Numbered from the stretch's first letter, positions 53,344-63,155 are shown. The stretch: 64,000 bases of DNA from Helicobacter sp. 13S00401-1 (GCF_002272925.1 NZ_MLAR01000009.1:1-64000); one strand, 5' to 3'. The notes: a model not told the origin generated them from the sequence alone. Translations and numbers: made by a program.

Positions 53344-56300
53344 TTATTGCTTTAAAGCGTGTCGTCCTAAGTTTCCATACCTATGGAAAGATATGCTAGC
53401 ACTTTGTTCTTGATGATAGTTAAGCAGTTCTAAATAGCCATTCATCAAAGGTTTCTTATTAAAAACTAACTTACCATACTCTGCAGCCTTTTTGAAAACT
53501 ACATCTTCTGCACTAGCATCTATGATATACCTAATAAGATCAAAGTCTTTAGACTTGCTAGCAAAGTCTTCTAAGCTTTCATGTACCACTTCTATATTTT
53601 CTAAGCCTGCATATTTAAAGCACTCTAATACAAGGCCTATTTGCTCACTAGCTCCTGCTGTACTTAAGCTTAGAGTTAATTTAGATTTAGTAAGCGAACA
53701 AGCAACTATGACAGAAAAAATATCTACCAAAGAGTTTTCATTATGCACTCTAAAACATACTTTTTTAACTGCGTTATAAGAAAAGATGTTGTTTTCTCCT
53801 CTTATATGCACATACTCTTTAGGACTTGCAAACTCTTGATCATAAAAGTAAGCATAGTTTTTAGCTAGGTGTAAAACTTCTTGCATATCTGACTTAAATG
53901 CGTGGTCTTTTAACTTAGCATCTAGCAAGAACTGAAGCCTTGAAGAGATATTACTATCAAGTGCTTTTTGCTTATCTAAACTTCCACTAGCTTCTAGAAA
54001 CTGAGTTACATAATTATAAAATCCTACCTTACGCCCAAATCCTATGGCTGATTTTTTAATCCCACCAAAAGGTTGTCTTAAAACTATAGCGCCTGTTGTA
54101 GATTTGTTGATATATAAGTTTCCAGCCTCTATATGTTCTAGCCAGTAGTCCCATTCTCTTTCATCTAAGCTCTCTAATCCTGAAGTTAAACCATAACCAG
54201 TATCATTAACCATCTTTATAGCATGCTTTAAATCCTTAGCGGACATAACTGAAAGTATAGGTGCAAAAAGCTCATTTCTATGACAAAAGTCCCCCTCTAC
54301 AGTCCCATATCTAATAGCTGGTTTTAAAGCATAGTTGTTGTTATCTACATAGCTTGGTTTTAGTGCCCAGCCCTCACCTTGACTAAGGGTATCTAGTGCA
54401 GTTTGTGCATTTTTATTATCACTTGGGGCTATAGCCAGTAAACCTATCCTATTTTTTAGATCAAAAGGACTTCCTACATTAAGGCTACTTGCTGCATCTA
54501 CTAGAGTGTTTTTGAAGTTTTCATCATTATAAACTTCTTCTTCTAAGATAAGTAAAGATGTAGCTGAGCATTTTTGTCCTGAGTTAGAAAAAGCTGAATG
54601 AACTACATTTTTTATAGCTTGGTCTCTATCTGAAAGCTTAGTTACTATAGTTGCATTTTTCCCACCAGTTTCAGCACTTAGATAAAGGGTTGGATTCTTT
54701 GTTAGAATCTCATATGCTGTATCTTCTCCACCTGTAAGTATGGCAAAGTCTACTTGACCTAAAAGATACTCATTTATATCCTTACCACTACTTGGTAAGA
54801 ATACTAAATAGTCTTTAGGAAGTCCTGCTTCATAAAAGCACTCAACTATTAACTGCCCTACACTTACGCTAGTATTAGATGGTTTATAAATAACTCTGTT
54901 TCCACTAGCTAAGGCTGAGCTTACACTTCCAACTGAGATACCAACTGGGAAGTTCCAAGGAGTTATAGCAACCCCTATACCTTTTGGTCTAAAACTTAAC
55001 TCTTTGTTATCATCAAGTAGCTTTTTCATAGAGTGAGGATAGAATCTTAAAAAGTCTATAGCCTCACTTACTTCAGCATCAGTTTCTATAAAAGTCTTTC
55101 CAACTTCAAGAGCACTAAGTCCTATGAAGTCGCCTCTCTTGCTAGCTATAATTTCGGCAGTTTTAAGTAGTATCTCTCCTAACTCTAAGAAACTTAAAGT
55201 AGTTTTAGATTCTTTTAAAAAGTTTACGGCGTTATTTATGGAATCTTTATTTGCATTATAAACTGTACCTATCTTTTCAGTACTGCCTTTTTTAAGTATA
55301 TCTTTTGGAGTATCTTTAGGAGTGTTTTCTCCTATGATAGGAGCTACTTCTAGGCCTTTTAGATTCTCATACTTTGCTTTTATGCCTAATGCCCACTCTT
55401 GATTAGGCTTTAAGATAAAGTCAGTATCAGCTTCATTGTGAAATGTGCTTAGTCTTTCTTCTAGGTTTGTTATATTTAAGTCTAGTTTTTCAGTAAGTCT
55501 ATTTTGAACTCTATAACTTTCAGTTCTTAAAGTAGGCATACCTTCAATAGACTTTTTGAAAATCTCTTCTTGTGCAAGCCACTCTTTACTTCCTACACTC
55601 AAAGAAAAGGCATGACGCATGAAGTTTGCTTCATTAGTATTTTCATCAAGACGTCTTATAAGATAAGCTATGGCGTTATTAAAATGAGCATCATTACAAA
55701 CTGGTGCATAAAGTATGAGTGGATTTGTTTTAGAAACTAGAAATGAAGCCTTCATATTCATACCTTCTAGCATCTCAAAAGTAAAGCTTGGCCCAGCACC
55801 TACTTCTTTTATACGTTCGATTGCATAAGCTATCTGAAAGATATTATGAGAGGCTATACCTATATCTACATACTTATAGTTTTCATTATCAAGTACATAG
55901 TTTAGCATCCTGTTATAGTTAGAATCTGTATCTATCTTACTTCTAAAAGTAGGAAGTGGCCAGTCTCTAACTGAAGCTATAGTCTCTTCAGATTCCATAT
56001 TAGCACCCTTAACTAGACGTATCTTGATAGGGGGCTTACCACTTTCAACTCTAGCTTTTGAAAACTCAACTAGTTTTTTAAGATAGTTAAAAGAATCAGG
56101 TATATAAGCTTGAAGCACTATACCTGCTTTTAAATCAAACTTTGATATAGATTCCATAAAGCTTGCAACTGTTAGCTCTAAATCTTTAAACTCTTCCATA
56201 TCCAGGTTTATAAACTTCTTAGTAGTGCCTTTTGAATGTTCCACTGCTATACCATAAAGCTTATCTAACCTTTTAACTATTTCATTTTTAGACCATTCAA

Positions 56301-56871
56301 AATCAAGGATGTTGATTTGAGAAAAAATAGTCGTTATCTTTATAGAGATGTAGTTTATGTAATCAGACTTTAAAGCCTCTTCATACTTGCGCATCCTATA
56401 ACCTGCCTCGCCCTCCCCTAAAACCTCTTCACCTATAAGGTTTACATTAAGCGTTATATTTTGTGTTTTTCTTTTTTCAACATGGGCTTTTAGCTTAAGA
56501 GGTGTATCATCTAAAACCATAGCTTTTGTATCACTTTTCAACTTAGAGACAAAAAGATTAACGCTCATGGAAGGAAGACTTTTACCAACTCCTAAGAAAA
56601 GAAAAAGTAAGAATTTCTCACCTGATGTGAAAAAATCTGCCATGCCATATTTAGACAGTATAGAAGATATAAGCTCATGAGATGTGGCAGCATCTTTAGA
56701 TCTAAAACTTCTATCAAGAAGTTCTATTAGCATAACCTTATTACTAGGATTAGCAAGTAGCTTTTTCATCTTATCTCTGAAGCTTTGTTCTGTTTTATCA
56801 ACGCCAGTGTTGATATCTGTTTGAAGATTTTTAGCTAGTGCTATGCTTTTTTCAATGATGCTAGGTGACAT
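53344..56871 (-). CDS. putA: Bifunctional proline dehydrogenase / P5C dehydrogenase
   Basis: Oxidises proline to glutamate in two steps, passing electrons to FAD and NAD; a membrane-associated respiratory enzyme in Helicobacter. ATG 56871 (MSPSIIEK) fits GAGGA upstream better than ATG 56886, giving 1175 residues. The PRODH barrel spans about 140-460 (VRLVKGANMESE, RLDENTNEANF). The aldehyde dehydrogenase part has PWNFPVGI, LSAETGGKNA (general base Glu), SNSGQKCSATS (catalytic Cys) and QPFGGIKKSAIG. No ribbon-helix-helix DNA-binding domain is present. In 56872-57125, GTAAC-TTATA-GTTAC (56979-56993) is a possible operator; no gene is seen there. Confidence 0.95.
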   Translation of the reverse strand: MSPSIIEKSIALAKNLQTDINTGVDKTEQSFRDKMKKLLANPSNKVMLIELLDRSFRSKDAATSHELISSILSKYGMADFFTSGEKFLLFLFLGVGKSLPSMSVNLFVSKLKSDTKAMVLDDTPLKLKAHVEKRKTQNITLNVNLIGEEVLGEGEAGYRMRKYEEALKSDYINYISIKITTIFSQINILDFEWSKNEIVKRLDKLYGIAVEHSKGTTKKFINLDMEEFKDLELTVASFMESISKFDLKAGIVLQAYIPDSFNYLKKLVEFSKARVESGKPPIKIRLVKGANMESEETIASVRDWPLPTFRSKIDTDSNYNRMLNYVLDNENYKYVDIGIASHNIFQIAYAIERIKEVGAGPSFTFEMLEGMNMKASFLVSKTNPLILYAPVCNDAHFNNAIAYLIRRLDENTNEANFMRHAFSLSVGSKEWLAQEEIFKKSIEGMPTLRTESYRVQNRLTEKLDLNITNLEERLSTFHNEADTDFILKPNQEWALGIKAKYENLKGLEVAPIIGENTPKDTPKDILKKGSTEKIGTVYNANKDSINNAVNFLKESKTTLSFLELGEILLKTAEIIASKRGDFIGLSALEVGKTFIETDAEVSEAIDFLRFYPHSMKKLLDDNKELSFRPKGIGVAITPWNFPVGISVGSVSSALASGNRVIYKPSNTSVSVGQLIVECFYEAGLPKDYLVFLPSSGKDINEYLLGQVDFAILTGGEDTAYEILTKNPTLYLSAETGGKNATIVTKLSDRDQAIKNVVHSAFSNSGQKCSATSLLILEEEVYNDENFKNTLVDAASSLNVGSPFDLKNRIGLLAIAPSDNKNAQTALDTLSQGEGWALKPSYVDNNNYALKPAIRYGTVEGDFCHRNELFAPILSVMSAKDLKHAIKMVNDTGYGLTSGLESLDEREWDYWLEHIEAGNLYINKSTTGAIVLRQPFGGIKKSAIGFGRKVGFYNYVTQFLEASGSLDKQKALDSNISSRLQFLLDAKLKDHAFKSDMQEVLHLAKNYAYFYDQEFASPKEYVHIRGENNIFSYNAVKKVCFRVHNENSLVDIFSVIVACSLTKSKLTLSLSTAGASEQIGLVLECFKYAGLENIEVVHESLEDFASKSKDFDLIRYIIDASAEDVVFKKAAEYGKLVFNKKPLMNGYLELLNYHQEQSASISFHRYGNLGRHALKQ

Positions 56872-57125
56872 TTGGGGATTCCTCATTTAATTTGGTATAT
56901 AAAGTAAACAAATTCTATCACACAACCCAGTTTGAAAACTTTTGAAAATATTATAAAAATCAAAAAAATATTCATTATGTAACTTATAGTTACTATAAAA
57001 ATTACAAAAAAGCTCATAAAGTTACTCATAGTGAAAGATAGATTAAAAGAAACTAGCAACTTTAAAGAATCTACTTAATGATAGGCTAGAATTTAAGTCT
57101 ATACTAAGTAAAAAAGGTGGCTTTG

Positions 57126-57680
57126 ATGGAGTATATAAATATAAGACTTCCAGACTTAAAATCAAATGGCTATTTGGATAATAAATACGGCGGCAACGCA
57201 GAAGCTAAGTATAAAAATGCAGCTGGTGATGGTATCTACTCACCAGCCATAGAGTGGGACCCTATCCCTAATGCAAAGTCTTACTGTCTAGAGTTAATAG
57301 ACTATGACGCAGCACCTGTTATAGGCATGATAGTTCCTCACTGGGGTGTTATAGACTTAAAAGTAACTTCACTAAAAGAAAATGCCTCAGCTAGTGATAA
57401 AAGCTTGCTTCAAGCAGTTAATGTTAGGGCTAAAGGGATTTATCGCTCAGAAATTAGAACACAAGAAGAAAAAGATAGACTAAATCTTGAAGCCTCTTTT
57501 TACATAGGTCCAAAACCACCAGATAAAGATCATAACTATCATTTTAATGTCTATGCACTTGATATCCCAACTCTTAACTTAAAGATGCCATTTTTCTTAG
57601 GGGATATGATGAATGCGATGTATGGACATATCATAGCTCAAGGCTCTACGCACTTTAGATACGAAAGATATAAAGGCTAG
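57126..57680 (+). CDS. PEBP / YbhB-family protein
   Basis: Phosphatidylethanolamine-binding-protein-like, 184 residues. ATG 57126 is chosen over GTG 57117 since AAAAAGG lies 8 nt before it. Family blocks: YSPAIEWDPIPNAKSYCLELIDYDA (35-59), HWGVIDL, and YIGPKPPDKDHNYHFNVYALD (about 125-147). Bacterial YbhB/YbcL homologues are soluble with unclear function; no signal peptide is seen. It is a single gene, divergent from putA, closed by a strong terminator. Confidence 0.85.
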   Translation: MEYINIRLPDLKSNGYLDNKYGGNAEAKYKNAAGDGIYSPAIEWDPIPNAKSYCLELIDYDAAPVIGMIVPHWGVIDLKVTSLKENASASDKSLLQAVNVRAKGIYRSEIRTQEEKDRLNLEASFYIGPKPPDKDHNYHFNVYALDIPTLNLKMPFFLGDMMNAMYGHIIAQGSTHFRYERYKG

Positions 57681-57699
57681 ATTCCATTAAGGTAGTTTT

Positions 57700-57742
57700 A
57701 AAGCAAAGTCTTAAGGCTTAAGGCTTTGCTTTTTATAATTTA
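57700..57742 (+). terminator. Intrinsic terminator between PEBP gene and dapD
   Basis: AAAGCAAAGTCTTAA and TTAAGGCTTTGCTTT form a 15-bp stem with one U-G pair and a GGC loop (57700-57732), followed by TTTATAATTT. It is among the best terminators in the window and, being nearly symmetrical, may also stop dapD transcripts. Confidence 0.85.
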
Positions 57743-58909
57743 ATGCAGGCTTTGATTTAAAGCTATAACTTTTGCATTTGCAAAGGCTTTCATAGTACCT
57801 GTTTTAGAATCCATTCTAAAGTGGATTCCATTTAACCCACTTAGCTCCCTACCTTTATAGTATCCACCTTCTTTTATCTTAAAGCTTGGATTTATGCTTT
57901 TGATTTTCTCAGCACATCCCTGGCACATTTGGAAAATGCCTCCTGCTAAAACTGCGATACCAGCATCTACTATACAGCCATCCCCCAAGCTTATACCAGT
58001 TACAGAGTTAGCACCTAAAAGGCAGTTTTTACCTATAGTTATAGGCTCGCTGTTTCCACCGCTTAAAACACCTAGTATGCTAGCTCCTCCTCCTATATCG
58101 CTTCCTTCCCCAACTACAACACTTGAGCTTATGCGACCTTCGTTCATACAAGCACCAAGCGTGCCTGCATTAAAGTTAACATAGCTTGCCCCTGGCATCT
58201 GAGTATAACCACTAGCTAAAGAAGCTCCAAGTCTAGTATTAGCACTATCAAGTAGTCTTATATTGTCAAATGGTGGGATGATATGCATTAAATAGCGAGG
58301 GAACTTATCTATGAAATCTATCACTGGGAACTTATCTTCTAACTTTAGTGCTAGTTCATTCTCGCGTAAATAAGCTAACTCATAAGGAGTATTTCCACTC
58401 CAAGCGACATTGTCAAAAAGACCAAATATAGAATCAAGATTCAAAGTCCTAGGCTTAGCCTTACCTAAAGAAAGTGCATAAAGTTTAGCATAGGCTACTT
58501 GCATGCTTAAAGGTTTTAAGTCTTCATAAAAGGCTATAAACTGATAATTACAATCCTTACATCCCCCAACATCTAATACTTCTTGAATCTTAAGCACACT
58601 TTGTATATTTTTATGAGAGGTTTTATCCTTTAAGGCTTCTTTTAAGAAGGGATCAAACTTAGCTAGGGCGTGAAGTAAAAAGCTTCTATCTATCTCATGA
58701 ACTATCTCATTTTGCCCACAAGCTCCCTTTGGAAGAGCACTTGCAAAAACAGCAAAAGACCCAAAGTTTTCTTCCCAGTTAAAAGTAGCAAAACTTACAT
58801 TTAGTGGTTTTTTTGAGATTTGACCAAGACTAACTCTAGCTATCCCAAAAAATAAAGGCTTTTTATTACTCTTATAAAACTCATCTACAAATTGCTTGAA
58901 TTTTTCCAT
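57740..58909 (-). CDS. dapD: Tetrahydrodipicolinate N-succinyltransferase
   Basis: Lysine/diaminopimelate pathway enzyme that succinylates tetrahydrodipicolinate. The C-terminal half is a left-handed beta-helix of hexapeptide repeats (VNFNAGTLGACMNEGRISSSVVVGEG, SDIGGGASILG, KNCLLGANSVTGISLGDGCIVDAG). The N-terminal extension of about 200 residues and the total of 389 match the long type found in Campylobacter. AAGGAGTAAAT precedes ATG. hydE ends 19 nt upstream on the same strand, so it is probably the last gene of the hydD-hydE transcript, without functional connection. Confidence 0.92.
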   Translation of the reverse strand: MEKFKQFVDEFYKSNKKPLFFGIARVSLGQISKKPLNVSFATFNWEENFGSFAVFASALPKGACGQNEIVHEIDRSFLLHALAKFDPFLKEALKDKTSHKNIQSVLKIQEVLDVGGCKDCNYQFIAFYEDLKPLSMQVAYAKLYALSLGKAKPRTLNLDSIFGLFDNVAWSGNTPYELAYLRENELALKLEDKFPVIDFIDKFPRYLMHIIPPFDNIRLLDSANTRLGASLASGYTQMPGASYVNFNAGTLGACMNEGRISSSVVVGEGSDIGGGASILGVLSGGNSEPITIGKNCLLGANSVTGISLGDGCIVDAGIAVLAGGIFQMCQGCAEKIKSINPSFKIKEGGYYKGRELSGLNGIHFRMDSKTGTMKAFANAKVIALNQSLH

Positions 58910-58928
58910 ATTTACTCCTTAAATTATT

Positions 58929-60467
58929 TTATGGTAATAATATCTTTAGATTGCTAGGGATTTGTTCTAGCATACCATTTAAGAAAGTATCTTCTAAAAG
59001 CATATCTCCGCATAAAAATACCTCTTTTATAGCATCATCTTTCACCAAGCCTGCAAGCTGTTCACCCATAAACTCACATATAGAATATATCATGCCATGA
59101 CTTAAGAGGCTATTATCAATACCAGCTACTTTAAAAGTCATAAGGCCGCGTAAAACTCTAGTATAGTCTATAGCGTTAGGACATTCATGTGTTTTTTTAG
59201 TCTTAATATCAATCTTAGGACCCTTATCTCTTATACACTCATGGGCTAGCTTCATAAGAGTAAAGTTAGTACTTAAGTGTTCTTCAAAACCTAGCAAGAA
59301 TGAAACGACATTAAAAAAATCAACCAAGTTAGTACTGGTGATAGTTGTTTTCATATCAGGATTAGATTCTATAGTGGGATTTTCTTCAAAAAACTTTGTA
59401 GCTATCTTAGCACCAACTTTTTTAGATCTCATAGAATCTAAAAGCTCTAAAGGAGAAAAGCTAAAACTAAAATCTATCTCCTTGTGAAACTCACCATCTG
59501 CCCCTATTAAAAATAGCGTATCTGCTTTTTTATCAAACTGAAATAAAGCTCTTTTAGGCTTAACTAGCAAGTTAATATCTCGCGGTACAAAAAGCTTTTT
59601 ATGCGAAAGCATGAAGTTTCGATTTGAAAGCGTAAAAGAGTTAAAATGAGGTTCTAAAAAACTAAGGGTTTCATAACTTAGATCAAAAGTTATATCCTCT
59701 GCTTCTTTAGAATCTAAGCTTTTTATAAACACATAGTCCATCTCGCTAGATTCCAAAAACTTTAAAAGACAGTTTAAGTAGATATCTTTAGGTAAGGAGG
59801 CAAATAAGAACTCTTGCTTATCTGTTATAAACATCTCTTTAAAAATCTCTTTGACTTTTACACTTATAAAGGGACGCTCAAAGCTAGGAAGGGCATTTTT
59901 AGTTTTTTCATCTAGCCTTAGATAACTACTAGCTGCCCTCAAGTCTGCAAACATCACAAACTCTGATATAGGACTAAGTGAAATCTCATAGCCTAAGTCA
60001 TTAACTTTTAAATAGACACTTTCTTTGTTTTTAAGTTTAGCTGCTATTTCTTCAAAGCTTTTTGAGTCTTCTTTTATATCTACAAACTTTTCTAGTCCTT
60101 TAAAATCTTCGCTTTTTAAAATCTCAGTTAACTCTAAAACATCATAGACGTTATGGTATCTTTCTTTTAACTCCATTTTTTCATAATTTTCTGTGTTAAT
60201 CAAACTAAAAGCTACTACTTCTTTAAAAGTGATACTTGAACAAAATGGCAGTCTTGTAGAAAGTGCATTAGCAAAATCTAAAACTTCTTTATTTTCCCCT
60301 GAAGCTACCACATAAAGCATGCCATCTTCATATAAAAAGTAAAAACTTACGCCCTTAAACTCAAAGGCTATGTTTTTTAGTATCTTTATAAAACTACCTA
60401 ATATCTTAAAGCTCTTATCAAATCCCACATCAACTGTAAAACTAAATCGTAATGTTAAATCTTCCAT
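58929..60467 (-). CDS. hydE: Hydrogenase accessory protein HydE
   Basis: Protein of 512 residues needed for [NiFe]-hydrogenase activity in Helicobacter, where it is the last gene of hydABCDE. The N-terminal 350 residues have no clear domain. The C-terminal part (about 385-510) resembles the Kae1/HypF-like ATP-binding segment: HECPNAIDYTRVLRGLM, then GIDNSLLSHGMIYSICEFMGE and VFLCGDMLLEDTFLNGML. The exact chemistry is not known. The ATG overlaps the hydD stop by one base. The structural genes hydABC are not in the window. Confidence 0.8.
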   Translation of the reverse strand: MEDLTLRFSFTVDVGFDKSFKILGSFIKILKNIAFEFKGVSFYFLYEDGMLYVVASGENKEVLDFANALSTRLPFCSSITFKEVVAFSLINTENYEKMELKERYHNVYDVLELTEILKSEDFKGLEKFVDIKEDSKSFEEIAAKLKNKESVYLKVNDLGYEISLSPISEFVMFADLRAASSYLRLDEKTKNALPSFERPFISVKVKEIFKEMFITDKQEFLFASLPKDIYLNCLLKFLESSEMDYVFIKSLDSKEAEDITFDLSYETLSFLEPHFNSFTLSNRNFMLSHKKLFVPRDINLLVKPKRALFQFDKKADTLFLIGADGEFHKEIDFSFSFSPLELLDSMRSKKVGAKIATKFFEENPTIESNPDMKTTITSTNLVDFFNVVSFLLGFEEHLSTNFTLMKLAHECIRDKGPKIDIKTKKTHECPNAIDYTRVLRGLMTFKVAGIDNSLLSHGMIYSICEFMGEQLAGLVKDDAIKEVFLCGDMLLEDTFLNGMLEQIPSNLKILLP

Positions 60468-61024
60468 TAAAAACCCTTATAAGAGAGATTAGCCACTTCT
60501 TGTAAGTCCAAGTTAGCGTTTTTAATCTCATGCTCAAAGCCTAGCCTTTCTAGCTGGCTCAAAACCTCTTTTTCCATAACATCTATCTTGCTTAAAAGCC
60601 CTTCACTTAAAGTAAAAGCTGTGTCATGACCTATGACATAGGGCACTATGCCAACTATATGCACATTAGGTAAATCACCCATCATCTCATGAAGCCTTAA
60701 AGTCTGAAGCATCTCAACTTCATGCGCACTTCCTGCCCACTCAACTACATTTGGAATCTTAGAAAAATTAAAGCTATACACATCACCTACTGCGCCCCCA
60801 CTTGCACTTACGCAATCAAGCACCAAGACATCATCATACTCGCTAATTAAAGGTATGAGTGCATTAGCTAAAGTGCCACCATCTACAAACTCTAGTACAT
60901 AATCCTTAGCTGCCTCTTTTGGACTAAAGCCATACTTTAACTTTAAAAAGTTAGACATATGCACGCCTATACCCTCATCACCGAATAAAATATTGCCTAT
61001 GCCTAGGACTAAAACTTTTCTCAT
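60467..61024 (-). CDS. hydD: Hydrogenase maturation protease
   Basis: Endopeptidase that trims the C-terminus of the [NiFe]-hydrogenase large subunit after nickel insertion. Nickel-sensing ligands are E17 (FGDEGIGVH), D70 (LVLDCVSA) and H101 (GSAHEVEML). GIGNILFGDEG at the N-terminus is the family signature. 185 residues is normal. AAGGAAG precedes ATG. It pairs with hydE. A HAD phosphatase lies 70 nt upstream instead of the hydrogenase genes usually found there. Confidence 0.92.
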   Translation of the reverse strand: MRKVLVLGIGNILFGDEGIGVHMSNFLKLKYGFSPKEAAKDYVLEFVDGGTLANALIPLISEYDDVLVLDCVSASGGAVGDVYSFNFSKIPNVVEWAGSAHEVEMLQTLRLHEMMGDLPNVHIVGIVPYVIGHDTAFTLSEGLLSKIDVMEKEVLSQLERLGFEHEIKNANLDLQEVANLSYKGF

Positions 61025-61094
61025 CTTCCTTAAATCCTCCTATTCTCATTTTAATACTTTTATGAGTTATTTGCATACCAACTTAGATAAATTT

Positions 61095-61700
61095 TTAATG
61101 AAAATATCTATAAAAACCACAGTCCTTACTTGCCAACATCAACATCTCTTTATCTCCCCTAGTATCACCATAAACATATATCTTTTCATACTCTTCTAAG
61201 TTAAAAAGCTCTTTTATGCGTTTTACTTTTTCAGGGCCATAACAGTTTTTACTAGCAAAATTACCACTTAGTTTTAGGCTATCTTTTTCTAACTTAGTAC
61301 CTATTAGTCCTATGCCCATACTTTTAGTAAACTCTTGTAAGTAGTCTTCAAAAGATGCACTCACTAAAACTACTTCTACTCCTTCATTTATATGCTTTTT
61401 TATCCTATCAAGCCCACTAGCCTTACAGTCACTTAAAAGTAGAGGCAAAAAGTCTTTACACTTTTGATTAAAAACTTCTAAACTAAAGTTAGAAAAAGCC
61501 TTTTTAACAACTTCTTTTTTTACTTGTTCGTTAGTCAAAAGTTTTAACTTAAAAAGCAACAAAAGATGTAAGTTAGAAAAAACTGCTTTATAAAATCCAC
61601 TTTTCCCTAGTACAAACTTCATAAAACGTGCAAAAGAATCACTCCTAGTGATGGTCCCATCAAAGTCAAAAAATGCTATCTCTTTACCTTTTTTTGCCAA
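61095..61700 (-). CDS. HAD-IB family phosphatase (SerB-like)
   Basis: Haloacid-dehalogenase phosphatase of 201 residues. Motif I is FFDFDGT with nucleophile D12 and D14; motif II is the serine of VLVSASFEDY; motif III YGDTRGDKEML carries the Mg ligands. The helical cap between residues 22 and 90 is of the IB type, as in phosphoserine phosphatase and relatives acting on small metabolites or lipid phosphates. Substrate unknown. The start is TTG 61700, with AAAGGAAA 6 nt upstream. It stands before hydD by 70 nt. Confidence 0.8.
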   Translation of the reverse strand: MAKKGKEIAFFDFDGTITRSDSFARFMKFVLGKSGFYKAVFSNLHLLLLFKLKLLTNEQVKKEVVKKAFSNFSLEVFNQKCKDFLPLLLSDCKASGLDRIKKHINEGVEVVLVSASFEDYLQEFTKSMGIGLIGTKLEKDSLKLSGNFASKNCYGPEKVKRIKELFNLEEYEKIYVYGDTRGDKEMLMLASKDCGFYRYFH

Positions 61701-61783
61701 AAGAGTTTCCTTTGTGTTGTGAATTCAAATAAGCTTAAGTGTAATCTTAAATTACATGTATTTTACATAAAAACAAGGAGTTA

Positions 61784-61831
61784 ATGCTGAAGTTAAAATG
61801 CGCTTATATGCAAAGTCAAAAAATAATATAA
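61784..61831 (+). CDS. Possible 15-residue leader-like ORF in a 249-nt gap
   Basis: The 61701-61949 gap holds no recognised gene. It contains an ATG preceded by a good AAGGAG at 3 nt, opening MLKLKCAYMQSQKII before TAA at 61829. A second short frame (MDKTSWKGKIRSEAILK, from about 61833) follows. AGGAG occurs again near 61862. Both frames are too short to judge; they could be chance in an A-rich, purine-rich region. Confidence 0.2.
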   Translation: MLKLKCAYMQSQKII

Positions 61832-61949
61832 AATGGATAAAACAAGTTGGAAGGGTAAAATAAGGAGTGAGGCAATATTAAAATAGATAAAAATCAAAAA
61901 GCTACTTAAATGTAAACTTCTACTTTAATAAAGAGTGCTTTTGTGAAAT

Positions 61950-62375
61950 CTAGTCTTCTGTGATGTGCTTTGCAAGGTGTCTATGATCAAGTTCTGCTAA
62001 GACTTCTCTTTCTAGGTCATAAAGCTCATATCTTATATCCTTAAAGTCTTCCCATCTACCAAGACCTTTTAACTCTTCTATCTTCAAAAACTCTTCTAAA
62101 ACTCTTGCGCTTTCTTCAGCACGCTTAAAATTAGCCTTTAAGATACTTTGTAAATCAAGCCTTGTGCCTTCGCTTTCTATATTTTGCTTTAAGACATCAT
62201 TCATGCTATCCCTAGCATATAAAACTTTAGAATCTAAAACAACCTTATGTCTTAAAAGTTTAAGTCTAAGACTAAGCTTTTTAGAATCTAAAATGTAGCG
62301 CGTGCAGTCTTCAACCACACGCAAGCCCTCTTTAAGACGATTGACATTAGCATCAAGTAGTCTTAAAGTTTTCAT
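61950..62375 (-). CDS. ThiD2-family protein (thiamine pathway)
   Basis: Protein of 141 residues matching the ThiD2 domain that in some bacteria is fused to the N-terminus of ThiE: RLLDANVNRLKEGLRVVEDCTRYILD (5-30), LRLKLLRHKV and FKRAEESARVLEEFLK. ThiD2 has been linked to phosphorylation of hydroxymethylpyrimidine phosphate as an alternative to ThiD. Here it is free-standing and its start abuts the stop of the BI-1 gene (TAAATG). No other thiamine gene is in the window. Confidence 0.7.
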   Translation of the reverse strand: MKTLRLLDANVNRLKEGLRVVEDCTRYILDSKKLSLRLKLLRHKVVLDSKVLYARDSMNDVLKQNIESEGTRLDLQSILKANFKRAEESARVLEEFLKIEELKGLGRWEDFKDIRYELYDLEREVLAELDHRHLAKHITED

Positions 62376-63074
62376 TTATCTGTTGTTACTACCTAAGATT
62401 CCAAAAATCTGAAGTAAAGATACAAACACGTTAAGGAAGTCTAAGTATAAAGCAATAGCTGCCATGATAGGACTACTATATCTTCCTTTGATGATGTTTT
62501 GAGTATCATAAGCGATATAAACACTAAATATGATAGTAGCAATACCTGCTATGCCTAATTGAAGCATAGAGCTTTTTAGCCAAAACATATTAAGTAGCGA
62601 AACTACAATTACAACTATGACTGATATAAGCAGCACCCTGCCTAGATTTGCCAAGTCTCTTGGAGTTTTTATAGCATAAACACTCATAATCCCAAAGATG
62701 ATAGTAGTCATAGCTAAAGCTTGTACTACTCCACTTAGACCATTAACACTTATAACAAAAGCTAGCAAGGGCACTAGGGTTAGACCACTTAAAAATGTAA
62801 AAATAGCAAGTAAAGCTATATTAATACCGCGTCTATCTTTTAGGAACATCAAAGCTATTAAAGACACTATCTCTAATATAAAGATAGGCCATCTAAAAGA
62901 TACCACGAAGTTAACATGGTAAATCCCTATAAATGCACCTATAGTTGCTAAAAGCAAACTAGCTGCAAAAAACTTATAGGTAGTCTTTACGAAATTCACT
63001 AAAGCAGTGTCAGACTGAGCTGAAGCTGCTTCTTTTTGCGTATCTCGTGCGTAATTTCTATTATACAATCCCAT
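62376..63074 (-). CDS. BI-1/YccA-family integral membrane protein
   Basis: Seven-helix inner membrane protein of the Bax-inhibitor-1 (TMBIM) family, 232 residues. Family marks are LSGLTLVPLL in helix 3, the aspartates and SVYIAYDTQNIIKG near residue 187-200, and AIALYLDFLNVFVSLLQIFG at the end. Bacterial members are thought to be pH-sensitive cation or calcium leak channels. AAAGGGAGCATAT precedes ATG. Its location next to divergent gapA matches HP0920-HP0921 of H. pylori. thiD2 follows directly. Confidence 0.9.
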   Translation of the reverse strand: MGLYNRNYARDTQKEAASAQSDTALVNFVKTTYKFFAASLLLATIGAFIGIYHVNFVVSFRWPIFILEIVSLIALMFLKDRRGINIALLAIFTFLSGLTLVPLLAFVISVNGLSGVVQALAMTTIIFGIMSVYAIKTPRDLANLGRVLLISVIVVIVVSLLNMFWLKSSMLQLGIAGIATIIFSVYIAYDTQNIIKGRYSSPIMAAIALYLDFLNVFVSLLQIFGILGSNNR

Positions 63075-63149
63075 ATATGCTCCCTTTATTAAAATTAACT
63101 TAACTACGGGATGTTAACACAAAACATTTAATCTTCATTCACAAGATAT

Positions 63150-63155
63150 TATAAT
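63150..63155 (+). promoter_or_regulatory. Probable -10 box of gapA
   Basis: TATAAT lies 37 nt before the gapA start codon in an AT-rich context. The transcript start would be near 63162. AAGGACGGATAAGC then serves as ribosome-binding region. The gap 63075-63192 is shared with the divergent BI-1 gene. Confidence 0.55.

Noticed and set aside
57117-57125. GTG or TTG start for the PEBP-family gene
   Set aside because: The Shine-Dalgarno AAAAAGG would be too close to GTG 57117; ATG 57126 has proper spacing.
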